DNA of 10,965 bases from an uncultured Caldilinea sp. (GCA_937928035.1 CALFWA010000361.1:1-10965), one strand, 5' to 3'; shown: positions 1 to 9,017, counted from the stretch's first letter. Program-made: numbers and translations. The notes: a model not told the origin generated them from the sequence alone.

Positions 1-185
1 CGTTCGCCTGAAATCAATGTCCTCAGGCTCACTTCCTGAAAAGACATGATGACAGTGTAGAGAATCGGAAAGCCGAGGATTGCAAGCATGAACAACAAGG
101 GCGGCGCCATAAAAAGATAGCCAATGCGGTCTTGACCGCCAATGTTTTTCATCGTCATGCGTAGCCAGGAGCCCGTTGCATTCAT
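1..185 (-). CDS. Sugar ABC transporter permease (MalF/UgpA type), N-terminal fragment
   Basis: Only the first 61 codons are present; the gene continues past the left edge of the window. The fragment begins MNATGSWLRMTMKN and then has a short positively charged stretch followed by a hydrophobic helix (about residues 23-48, containing YLFMAPPLL and GFPILYTVIMSF). This is the typical first membrane segment of binding-protein-dependent sugar permeases of the MalF/UgpA class. The ATG overlaps the stop of the upstream GH31 gene by a single base (TGATG), and a GGGAGGAG ribosome site lies 8 nt upstream, inside the GH31 coding region. Translational coupling with the glycosidase is therefore likely. 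By family, the complete protein would pair with a second permease and an ATPase to import a sugar. The substrate cannot be read from this fragment; the GH31 neighbour suggests an alpha-linked oligosaccharide. The family call rests on one helix. Confidence 0.8.
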   Translation of the reverse strand, partial: MNATGSWLRMTMKNIGGQDRIGYLFMAPPLLFMLAILGFPILYTVIMSFQEVSLRTLISGE

Positions 186-2599
186 CAGAATCGCTCCTCC
201 CACCTCGCATCGGACAGTGCAACGCTTCTCCGATGCACCTGACCCTCCAGATGAATCTCTAACTCAACGTTGCGTCGTTTCTTGGCGCCTTCGACACCAA
301 CGAGCACTTTTTCCTCCATTCGGCGGAACCAGATATGGAGTTGTTCTGCGCCATCGACGACTGTAAACGCCCCTTCCGATCGATCGCCAGGATAGAGCAG
401 CACAGTCAGCGGATCCCATGGCTTTTCGCCTGTGTGCGCCATCTCTGGCGCCAGGGGCAGGATGGCACCGCCACGGATATAGAGCGGCAGATCATCCAGA
501 GCGGCATGGCGCGTGAGCCAGCGCGGACCGTCGATCGCCTCGTCCGACCAAAAGTCGAACCAGCGGCCAGCGGGGATGTAGATGCGTCGAACATTGCGCT
601 CATCCAGGATCGGCGCCACCAGCAACCATTCCCCGAACATCCACTGATCGTCGATGGTGGCTGTCGTCGGATCGTCCTGCCAGTCGAGCACCAGCGGCCG
701 CATCACCGGTAGGCTGGTTTTGACGCTCTGCACCGCTGTGCTCCAGACGTAAGGCAGCAGCCGATAGCGCAGTTTGGCGTACTTGCGGAAGATGGTCAAT
801 GCCTGCTCGCCAAAGGCCCAAGGTTCACGATGGATCGGACCGTGGGCGCGTGGATGCGTCACGAAGAGACCGGCCTCTGCCCAGCGAATGTATAGCTCTG
901 GGGAGGGTGTGCCCGCAAAGCCGCCGATGTCCACGCTCCAGAAAGGGAAACCACACAGCCCCAGCCCCAGACCGCCGTGCCATAAATTCCCTAAATCTTC
1001 CCAGAGGCTGGCCGGATCGCCACCCCAATGCACCGGATAGCGCTGTGAACCGGCATAGGCGGAACGCCCCCAGACGATACCTTCACCTGTGTGCACTCGG
1101 GTCGCCTCGAAGATGGCGCGGTTATAGAGCAGCGGATAGAGGTTATGCATTTCTAGCCCATCGACGTTCGCATACTGCGCATCGGGCGGCGCACCCTCGC
1201 CGAAGTCAGTCTTGATGGCGGCTACGCCCATACGGAAGAGCGGCTCGAATTTGGATTGATACCACGCTACTGCATCGGGATTGCTGAAGTCGATCACCGC
1301 TGCCGGGCCGAAAAAACCACTGATGTGATAAGGTGAACCGTCAGCCTGCCTGGCAAAGTATCCGTTGGCTGCGCCCTCGGCGTAAAGCTTGCTGTCAGTG
1401 GCGATGTACGGCAGTTGCCAGAGCGTGAGTCGGAACCCTTTCTCACGCAGACAGGCGATCATGCCCGATGGATCTGGAAAGCGCTCTGAACTGAAGGTGA
1501 GATCATTGGCCCAGGGACGGGCGAACCAGTCAGTGTCAATGTGAATCACATCGCAGGGAATGTCATTGGCGCGCAGATCATGCGCCACCTGCTCCACCTG
1601 GCGCTGTTCGTTATAGCTCATACGACTCATCCACAGGCCAAAGCTCCACAGAGGCGGCAGTGCAGGTGCGCCTGTAATGCTCGTGTAGCGAGGCAAAATT
1701 TCTTTAATCGACGGCCCATAAATGAAGTAATAGTCCAGCAGATCATGCTGCACGTGCATGCTGTAACGCGTGTGCGAAAGGTCGCCCATGTGGTACTGAA
1801 TCGGGTAAGCCGAATTAATGAAGAGACCGTATCCATGCGTGCTGATGAAGAAAGGCACATTCTTGTAGCTAAGCGGCCAGGTGTTGCCTGTGGCATTGGC
1901 ATGCCAAAGCAGGATCGCCTGCCCACGCTTGTCGAGCGTGCCGAATTTTTCACCGAAACCATAGAAATGCTCGTCATGCCAGATCGTCGCCGTTTCAAAT
2001 ATCTGCGTACAGCCAGTCTCGTCTCTCACAAAGCCCAGTGGGTAAAGATCGCGGAAAAACCAGGGCCAGGCATCGGTAATACTGGCGCCCTCCAAGTGCG
2101 ATTCGCCAGTGGGCGGATGTTGGAAGACGGCCGCTGGAATTGTGCGATAGAGGACCTCATTATTAGAGTCTGCGATCGTAATTCGCCAAGGTTTACAATT
2201 CAGCGTCACCGTCAGGGCGCTGCTGCGCAGCACGATGCAGGATTCATGCCGTTCTATCTGCACCGGAAAGTCCCGCTCTATAAAATCATTGACAACCATC
2301 GGCGTCCTATTGGCGGGGATGAAAGGCTGCGCACTTGCAAGTCTAGGCGTGGCACGAAAACGCACGATCTCCGGCGTACAAAACTCCACGCGCATGGCAA
2401 TCGGATCCCCGGGTTCGGTGGGGATTGCGATCTCCACCCAGGTACCATAGCGGTCTCGATAACGGCGGACAAATTGCGTCGTCTCCCCGCGCAGTTCGAC
2501 ACCCCAAGCATCCTGCCCGGTCACCCCAGCCGACTGTACCAGATGCATGGATTTGCTGTAATCTCGAACAAAGCCATCCAGGTCAAAAGGTAAAGACAT
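185..2599 (-). CDS. GH31 alpha-glycosidase (alpha-xylosidase/alpha-glucosidase)
   Basis: Retaining family 31 glycoside hydrolase of about 804 residues, a usual length for bacterial GH31. Residues 1-310 form the N-terminal beta-sandwich part, with FYGFGEKFG near 212-220. The TIM barrel follows from about 318 (WSFGLWMSR). The nucleophile is D465 in IKTDFGE and the acid/base is D528 in PVHWGGD; WSVDIGGF lies at about 554-561. The C-terminal beta domains follow (PAGRWFDFW near 676). The KTDFGE and PVHWGGD motifs resemble E. coli YicI alpha-xylosidase. However, the segment HIDTDW (353-358) has Thr-Asp where YicI has Cys-Phe, a change associated with glucosidase activity. No signal peptide is visible, so the enzyme is probably cytoplasmic and acts on imported sugar. 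I chose ATG 2599 because GAGGG precedes it by 7 nt. The frame stays open to an ATG at 2674 (829 residues), but that one has no ribosome site and would add 25 non-conserved residues. It is the second gene of a lacI-GH31-permease operon. Confidence 0.9.
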   Translation of the reverse strand: MSLPFDLDGFVRDYSKSMHLVQSAGVTGQDAWGVELRGETTQFVRRYRDRYGTWVEIAIPTEPGDPIAMRVEFCTPEIVRFRATPRLASAQPFIPANRTPMVVNDFIERDFPVQIERHESCIVLRSSALTVTLNCKPWRITIADSNNEVLYRTIPAAVFQHPPTGESHLEGASITDAWPWFFRDLYPLGFVRDETGCTQIFETATIWHDEHFYGFGEKFGTLDKRGQAILLWHANATGNTWPLSYKNVPFFISTHGYGLFINSAYPIQYHMGDLSHTRYSMHVQHDLLDYYFIYGPSIKEILPRYTSITGAPALPPLWSFGLWMSRMSYNEQRQVEQVAHDLRANDIPCDVIHIDTDWFARPWANDLTFSSERFPDPSGMIACLREKGFRLTLWQLPYIATDSKLYAEGAANGYFARQADGSPYHISGFFGPAAVIDFSNPDAVAWYQSKFEPLFRMGVAAIKTDFGEGAPPDAQYANVDGLEMHNLYPLLYNRAIFEATRVHTGEGIVWGRSAYAGSQRYPVHWGGDPASLWEDLGNLWHGGLGLGLCGFPFWSVDIGGFAGTPSPELYIRWAEAGLFVTHPRAHGPIHREPWAFGEQALTIFRKYAKLRYRLLPYVWSTAVQSVKTSLPVMRPLVLDWQDDPTTATIDDQWMFGEWLLVAPILDERNVRRIYIPAGRWFDFWSDEAIDGPRWLTRHAALDDLPLYIRGGAILPLAPEMAHTGEKPWDPLTVLLYPGDRSEGAFTVVDGAEQLHIWFRRMEEKVLVGVEGAKKRRNVELEIHLEGQVHRRSVALSDARWEERF

Positions 2600-2706
2600 G
2601 AAATCGCCCTCACTATAACGATGGGAGTGCGTTGAAGATTCAAGGTACTTCTTCCGTTCCCCTTTGCAAGCCATTTCATCCGGAAACTATAGTCCGGCTA
2701 CAGTGA
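2600..2706 (-). other. lacI-GH31 intergenic gap with small dyad
   Basis: This 107-nt spacer inside the operon contains CCGGA (2680-2684) and TCCGG (2693-2697) around an 8-nt centre holding ACTATAG, giving a 5-bp hairpin or an 18-bp quasi-palindrome. On the minus strand the nine bases TATAGTTTC here are identical to those that start at the -10 box of the operon promoter at 3802. I find no good -35 element for a separate promoter. It could be a weak processing or attenuation hairpin, or chance. The GAGGG ribosome site of the GH31 gene is at 2607-2611. Confidence 0.35.
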
Positions 2707-3723
2707 TTAGGTAGAGGGGAGAGCAGTGGTTCCTCGCTCGATTAATCGAGGAGGAAATAACACCTGTTGCGCTTCGCTTAGCTCACCCTTCAGTTGACGA
2801 AGCAGCAAGTGAACTGCTGTGCGTGCCATCTCTGCCGACGGAAAATCGACACTGCTCAGCGGCGGCGTGAACATCTCGGCTGTGGAAGTTGTGGCAATCG
2901 AAATCACCGAGATCTCCTGCGGAACAGGGCGTCCTAAGTCCTGCAAGGCCCGCATGGCGCCGACGATAGACGGCCCATGGGTCGACACAATGGCGGTCAC
3001 GCGCGGATACATGTGGAGAAGTTGCTGCGTCGCCTCATACATCGCCTGGGGCAGGAGCTCCACTTCTAACGCCGGTGAGTCAAGCCCAAAGCGTTCACAC
3101 GCCGCCTGGTATCCCTGATAGGTGCGCACCGCCGAGCCTAATCCTCTCTGTCGCAAGAACGCAGGCGCGCCCAGGAATCCAATTGCGCTATGACCCAAAC
3201 CAACTAGGTACGTGTACGCTTCCACAATGGCCGCCTCGAAATCGAGATCGACGAAGGAAAGCCCAGCATTGTCGGCAGTGCGACCGATCATTGTGAATGC
3301 GTAGCTTGAATTGCGTAGAAACTGCACACGCGGATCATCCATCTCGATTTGCATTAGAATCACGCCATCGGCCTGGCCGCTTTGATAAAGCGTGGGAAGG
3401 CTGTCAAGCGGCAGCTCGCTCGTCACCAAATGGAAGAAGAAACCCGCCTCTTCAGCCGCCGCTGCCGCCGCCACAATAAATTCGCCGGCATGATGTGACG
3501 TCTCGACAAACTGCAGCGGAAAGAGCAATGCAATCGTCCGACTACGTCCGGCAGCCAAACGCTGCGCCTGGGCATGAGGCACAAAGCCAAGCTCTTCTAT
3601 TACAGAAAGGACACGCTGTCGCGTCGCTTCGGCGACGTCGGGCTTGCCGTTCAAAATACGTGAGACAGTAGATACGGAGACACCTGCCGCCGTCGCCACT
3701 TCACGAATGGTTGCAGAAGACAT
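2707..3723 (-). CDS. LacI-family transcriptional regulator
   Basis: Protein of 338 residues, the standard LacI/GalR length. Residues 4-24 (ATIREVATAAGVSVSTVSR) are the classic helix-turn-helix, followed by ILNGKPDVAEATRQRV. The hinge helix lies near 50-62 (QAQRLAAGRSR). The rest is a periplasmic-binding-protein-like effector domain with recognisable positions such as ADGVILM (118-124), GHSAIGFLG (177-185) and the late FPSAEMARTAVHLLL stretch (294-308). By family it is a dimeric repressor that leaves DNA when a sugar ligand binds. As the first gene of the operon, with a cluster of palindromic sites over its own promoter, it very probably regulates itself together with the GH31 and transporter genes. 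The ATG has only a weak ribosome site, but the N-terminus fits the family exactly. The effector is unknown; the neighbouring enzyme suggests an alpha-glucoside or alpha-xyloside. Confidence 0.95.
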   Translation of the reverse strand: MSSATIREVATAAGVSVSTVSRILNGKPDVAEATRQRVLSVIEELGFVPHAQAQRLAAGRSRTIALLFPLQFVETSHHAGEFIVAAAAAAEEAGFFFHLVTSELPLDSLPTLYQSGQADGVILMQIEMDDPRVQFLRNSSYAFTMIGRTADNAGLSFVDLDFEAAIVEAYTYLVGLGHSAIGFLGAPAFLRQRGLGSAVRTYQGYQAACERFGLDSPALEVELLPQAMYEATQQLLHMYPRVTAIVSTHGPSIVGAMRALQDLGRPVPQEISVISIATTSTAEMFTPPLSSVDFPSAEMARTAVHLLLRQLKGELSEAQQVLFPPRLIERGTTALPST

Positions 3724-3756
3724 ATTCAGTTGTTACGATGTCTGAACGGGATATTT

Positions 3757-3794
3757 GGTACGATTTATCGGTACCGCTACCGGTACCGCTACCG
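3757..3794. promoter_or_regulatory. Probable LacI-family operator array (GGTACCG/CTACCGG)
   Basis: The 12-mer CGGTACCGCTAC occurs twice in tandem (3769-3780 and 3781-3792) and is closed by CG. The 26 bp at 3769-3794 are also an imperfect dyad centred on TACCGGTA (3778-3785), with 11 of 13 base pairs matching. A further GGTACGA half-site (3757-3763) is nearly inverted relative to the first repeat. Sites with a central CpG and GGTA/TACC arms fit LacI-family operators. The array starts just downstream of the -10 box and covers the expected transcription start, a position that blocks RNA polymerase. That the adjacent LacI protein binds here is inference. Confidence 0.75.
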
Positions 3795-3796
3795 AA

Positions 3797-3825
3797 ACTA
3801 TACACGACGAAAGCGTTGTTGTCAA
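3797..3825 (-). promoter_or_regulatory. Sigma70-type promoter of the lacI-GH31-permease operon
   Basis: On the minus strand, the -35 box TTGACA (3825-3820, perfect consensus) and the -10 box TATAGT (3802-3797, five of six) are separated by exactly 17 nt. Transcription should start near 3790, inside the operator array, leaving a leader of about 67 nt before the lacI ATG. AT-rich sequence upstream (3830-3856) could act as an UP element. This is the strongest promoter-like sequence in the window, as expected for a promoter held down by a repressor. Confidence 0.8.
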
Positions 3826-3829
3826 CAGG

Positions 3830-3851
3830 TTTTGAAAACGATTTTTCAAAA
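3830..3851. repeat. Perfect 9-bp inverted repeat upstream of the operon promoter
   Basis: TTTTGAAAA (3830-3838) and TTTTCAAAA (3843-3851) are perfect reverse complements separated by CGAT. The element lies just upstream of the TTGACA box on the minus strand and about 65 bp from the promoter of the divergent gene. It may be an UP element, or a second regulator site seen by both divergent promoters. Because it is AT-rich, chance is not excluded. Confidence 0.5.
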
Positions 3852-3915
3852 AGTTTAAGATAATCGGGCAGATCGTGAGTCTTCTCCGAAGAGGAACGGT
3901 CAGAGCCGCTGCAGT

Positions 3916-3943
3916 TTGCACTTCAAGCTTGACCCGGTACAAT
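3916..3943 (+). promoter_or_regulatory. Promoter of the FGE-domain gene, possibly giving a leaderless mRNA
   Basis: The -35 box TTGCAC (3916-3921) and the -10 box TACAAT (3938-3943) are separated by 16 nt. Only six bases separate the -10 box from the ATG at 3950, so the predicted transcription start is at or within a base or two of the initiation codon. No Shine-Dalgarno sequence is seen. Together these suggest a leaderless transcript. Confidence 0.55.
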
Positions 3944-3949
3944 GGGCGC

Positions 3950-5311
3950 ATGGTTTTTCGCAAAAACGGCTCGACCGAACGGTTTGTCTCATCCGCCCAA
4001 AGCGAGGATGCCGTTCCATGGGACTGGGAATATGGTGACGACATCTCTTTTCGTCCGTCACTCGCCGGCAGGTCGCACAACGCCTCACGGCAGGGAGATG
4101 GTCGCGCTCTCGCCGCCCGGCGCGCCTTGAATCACGCGCTCGACGAGTGGTGGCGATGTAGCGCGCTGCCCTCAGATGATCTGTTGCGCGAAGGGTTGTT
4201 TGCTCTCCAAGCCGGCCACGAGCTTGACGAAAGTCAGCGCACGCTGCTCCTGCGCACAGCGCTCGCCCGACGTCGCGGCATGTTGACTGCCCTTCGTCAT
4301 CAGACCGATCCGGAGCGCACAGCGCTCGTCGTCCACGAGGCATTGTTTCACCCTACGCAGCCGTTGGAGGTTGAAACCCTGCGCAAGCTGCTACGAGAAG
4401 ATGTACAAAGCGCAACGTGGGTGCCTGTACTGGCCAGATTGCTACGTGAAAGCGCAGTGAGCGTGCCCCAGAAACGCCCAGATGTTGCAACGTTGCTGGC
4501 CGCGTTAGAAGAGAGAGCCCCTTCAACAAGCGCAGCGCCGCCTTTCTGGAGGGAGGGAGAACCGGTCTCTCGTCCCGACAGATTCTGGCCGCGCACAGGT
4601 TTGTTTGTCTTGCTCATGCTCGTCCTCGTTGCACTAGCATGGCGGCTACGTCCATTGCCTTCCGACATGGTCGATGTGCCTTCAGGCCGCTATCTTGTTT
4701 CAACCTGGCCCGACGGCGCTCCCCAGGAAGTCTTGTTGGGGGCCTTTCAGATCGACCGCTTTGAGGCAACGGTGCGCCAGTATCGCGCCTGTTATGAGCG
4801 GGGGGCATGTCCCTGGCCAGCCTCATCCGCCAGCGCCACACGGCCCAACTATCTTCTGGATCCAGCCTTCGCCGATTTCCCTATGATTCACATTGACCAA
4901 GAAAGTGCCGCACGCCTCTGTCAATTCATGGGCAAACGTCTGCCGAGCGCAGCCGAATGGGAAGTGGCCGCCGCCTACTCGCCCATGACCGGCCGCATGT
5001 ATCGCTATCCATGGGGCGATGAGTTCGCAGTGCAATCGGCCAACAACGCCTTCAGCGGAATCGGCGACACAGTGCAGGTCGGCTCCTATCGTCCCGCCGG
5101 CGACAGCCCGTTGGGCGTCAGCGACATGGCGGGCAACGTCGCCGAGTGGACGGCGACCGGCGTGGAGGTGGAAGGACGCACATACTATCTGGTGCGCGGC
5201 GGCTCCTTCCTCAGCGACCCGACGGCGCTGCGCACGTCGGCGGCCGAGGCGTTCCCTCCCCAGACATCGGCCAACTGGCTAGGCGTGCGCTGCGCACGCG
5301 ACATGCGCTGA
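3950..5311 (+). CDS. Membrane-anchored protein with C-terminal FGE-sulfatase (SUMF1-like) domain
   Basis: Protein of 453 residues. Residues 1-215 are an arginine-rich, mostly helical region that I do not recognise. A hydrophobic helix at about 216-232 (LFVLLMLVLVALAW) follows, and residues about 242-450 form an FGE-sulfatase domain. Its hallmarks are VPSGRY, FQIDRFEATVRQY, GKRLPSAAEWEVAA (328-341), YPWGDE (353-358), DMAGNVAEW (392-400), RGGSF (416-420) and the terminal GVRCARD. The CxxxxC pair used for catalysis by true formylglycine-generating enzymes is not present, since the only late cysteine is in GVRCARD, and no sulfatase gene is nearby. Sulfatase activation is therefore unlikely; the fold more probably serves binding or another role. 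Topology is ambiguous because arginines flank both sides of the helix. I chose ATG 3950 because the promoter ends 6 nt before it; an in-frame GTG at 3875 would place the promoter inside the gene. The gene diverges from the lacI operon and stands alone. Confidence 0.8.
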   Translation: MVFRKNGSTERFVSSAQSEDAVPWDWEYGDDISFRPSLAGRSHNASRQGDGRALAARRALNHALDEWWRCSALPSDDLLREGLFALQAGHELDESQRTLLLRTALARRRGMLTALRHQTDPERTALVVHEALFHPTQPLEVETLRKLLREDVQSATWVPVLARLLRESAVSVPQKRPDVATLLAALEERAPSTSAAPPFWREGEPVSRPDRFWPRTGLFVLLMLVLVALAWRLRPLPSDMVDVPSGRYLVSTWPDGAPQEVLLGAFQIDRFEATVRQYRACYERGACPWPASSASATRPNYLLDPAFADFPMIHIDQESAARLCQFMGKRLPSAAEWEVAAAYSPMTGRMYRYPWGDEFAVQSANNAFSGIGDTVQVGSYRPAGDSPLGVSDMAGNVAEWTATGVEVEGRTYYLVRGGSFLSDPTALRTSAAEAFPPQTSANWLGVRCARDMR

Positions 5312-5362
5312 GTCCTGTCATAGACAGGACGGACGCCCGGGCCGTTGATGCGTGCAACGCCC
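5312..5362 (+). terminator. Tandem hairpins after the FGE-domain gene
   Basis: A perfect 8-bp stem, GTCCTGTC/GACAGGAC (5312-5319 and 5323-5330, loop ATA), begins at the base after the TGA stop. A second hairpin follows: GGGC-C-GTTG paired with CAAC-GCCC (5339-5362, one bulged base, 7-nt loop). Neither has a run of T after it, so this is not a canonical intrinsic terminator. Their position between a stop and the next promoter still suggests termination or mRNA 3'-end protection. Confidence 0.5.
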
Positions 5363-5372
5363 TGTTGCAACT

Positions 5373-5401
5373 TTGCATCCCGCCCATCTTTTGAGTACAG
5401 T
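5373..5401 (+). promoter_or_regulatory. Promoter of the cysQ-purB-methyltransferase unit
   Basis: TTGCAT (5373-5378) and TACAGT (5396-5401) are separated by 17 nt. The expected start near 5408 gives a leader of about 39 nt before the cysQ ATG. It lies directly downstream of the tandem hairpins that close the preceding gene. Confidence 0.55.
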
Positions 5402-5446
5402 ATCGCACCGAATCCAAAAACAGTGTGGACAAGAGTGAAAGCTGAC

Positions 5447-6313
5447 ATGACGGAACGACAAATTGAAACCCTGGATTTGACCAAAGAACTGGAGCTTGTG
5501 ACCCGACTGGCGCATGAGGCGGCCACCATCGTCAACACCTTTTATATCGGCTCCTCTGAAGTGCGCTACAAATCCGACGATGAGCCGGTGACCGAAGCCG
5601 ACCGCAGCGCCAATCAGCACATCGTGGCGCGACTGCGCGCCGCCTTTCCCGAGGACGGCATCCTCTCCGAGGAATCCAAGGACGACCTCAGCCGCCTGCA
5701 TAAGTCGCGGGTTTGGATCGTCGACCCGCTCGACGGCACGAAGGAGTTCATCGCCCGCAACGGCGAGTTCTCCATCATGATCGGCCTGGCCATCGAAGGT
5801 CGGCCTGTGCTGGGTGTGATTCAACAGCCCGCCACCGGTCTCCTCTACGCCGGCGTCGTCGGCCAGGGAGCGTATATGATCGAAGATGGGGAACGCATCG
5901 ATCTGCGCGTCAGCGACTGCGCCAACCTGCGCGACATGATTATGGTCAGCAGCCGCAGCCATCGCCAGCAGATCGTCGACGTCATCCGCGCCCGGCTCAA
6001 TATCACGCGCGAACGCGTCTCGGGCAGCGTAGGGCTGAAAGTCGGGCTGATCACCCGCCAGCTCGCCGACCTCTACATTCACCCCAGCCCTGGCTGCAAA
6101 GAGTGGGATTTGTGCGCGCCCCAGGCGCTGCTCGAGGCGGCCGGAGGACGCATCACCGACTGCTGGGGCAATCCGCTGCGCTACAACCAACGCGATGTGC
6201 GCGCCCACAATGGTCTGGTCGCCACCAATGGCGTCTTGCACGACCAGGTGGTCGAGGTCGTGGCGGCGGTCTGCGAGGAATTCGGTTACAATCAGGACGA
6301 TGGATTCTGGTAA
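5447..6313 (+). CDS. cysQ: 3'(2'),5'-bisphosphate nucleotidase (PAP phosphatase), IMPase superfamily
   Basis: Protein of 288 residues with all the marks of the inositol-monophosphatase superfamily: VTEADRSAN (48-56), SEES (74-77), the metal site DPLDGTKEF (93-101) and KEWDLCAPQALLEAAGG (218-234). Metal ligands by family are E75, D93, D96 and D221. The form DPLDGTKEF, with K-E rather than x-N, is characteristic of the CysQ/PAP-phosphatase branch, which turns 3'-phosphoadenosine 5'-phosphate into AMP and phosphate with magnesium in the cytoplasm. This clears a by-product of sulfate assimilation and sulfotransfer. Another sugar- or inositol-phosphate substrate cannot be excluded. The start is uncertain: ATG 5447 fits the family length, but in-frame GTG codons at 5435 and 5423 are open and no strong ribosome site decides between them. 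The stop lies 13 nt before the purB start, so the two are co-transcribed. Confidence 0.88.
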   Translation: MTERQIETLDLTKELELVTRLAHEAATIVNTFYIGSSEVRYKSDDEPVTEADRSANQHIVARLRAAFPEDGILSEESKDDLSRLHKSRVWIVDPLDGTKEFIARNGEFSIMIGLAIEGRPVLGVIQQPATGLLYAGVVGQGAYMIEDGERIDLRVSDCANLRDMIMVSSRSHRQQIVDVIRARLNITRERVSGSVGLKVGLITRQLADLYIHPSPGCKEWDLCAPQALLEAAGGRITDCWGNPLRYNQRDVRAHNGLVATNGVLHDQVVEVVAAVCEEFGYNQDDGFW

Positions 6314-6314
6314 T

Positions 6315-6320
6315 GGAGGA
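6315..6320 (+). promoter_or_regulatory. Ribosome binding site deciding the purB start
   Basis: GGAGGA sits immediately after the cysQ TAA and six nt before GTG 6327. It selects GTG 6327 over the in-frame GTG codons at 6321 (too close) and 6333 (12 nt away). It also rules out the much earlier ATG at 6195, whose extra residues overlap cysQ and are not conserved. Confidence 0.7.
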
Positions 6321-6326
6321 GTGATA

Positions 6327-8923
<2,597 letters not shown>

Positions 8924-8947
8924 CCAACCTGTAGTTGCATCTCTTCT

Positions 8948-8976
8948 TTGCTTCCTCGTTTGTAAGCCGTTATGCT
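8948..8976 (+). promoter_or_regulatory. Promoter of the propeller lipoprotein gene
   Basis: TTGCTT (8948-8953) and TATGCT (8971-8976) are separated by 17 nt, lying 24 nt after the methyltransferase stop. Transcription from about 8983 would give a leader of about 59 nt that begins with the inverted repeat at 8988-9017. Confidence 0.5.
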
Positions 8977-8987
8977 GCAGGGAGAGC

Positions 8988-9017
8988 GTTTTCTGTGGAT
9001 GATGAAGGACAGAAAAC
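8988..9017 (+). repeat. Perfect 9-bp inverted repeat in the 5' leader
   Basis: GTTTTCTGT (8988-8996) and ACAGAAAAC (9009-9017) pair perfectly around a 12-nt, purine-rich loop (GGATGATGAAGG). The element falls within the predicted leader, 15 nt upstream of the GGAGG ribosome site (9033-9037). It could be an RNA hairpin affecting mRNA stability or translation, or a DNA operator. There is no T-run, so a terminator for the preceding gene is less likely. Confidence 0.55.

Noticed and set aside
1541..2593. Long 350-codon open frame on the plus strand opposite the GH31 gene
   Set aside because: It is a shadow of the GH31 coding strand. The translation has no recognisable domain, while the minus-strand frame carries complete GH31 motifs.
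3830..3851. cre-like or second LacI-type operator (TGAAAACG...)
   Set aside because: The dyad centre is CGAT rather than CG, and the arm spacing is wrong for a 14-bp cre or LacI-type site, so I report it only as an unexplained inverted repeat.
3950..5311. Diversity-generating retroelement target, because the FGE fold is C-type-lectin-like
   Set aside because: I see no reverse transcriptase, no template repeat and no second copy of the C-terminal variable-type sequence in the window.
5318..6241. 307-codon minus-strand frame opposite cysQ
   Set aside because: Antisense shadow: it is rich in Asp, Ala, Val and Gly with no family signature, whereas the plus-strand frame has every CysQ motif.
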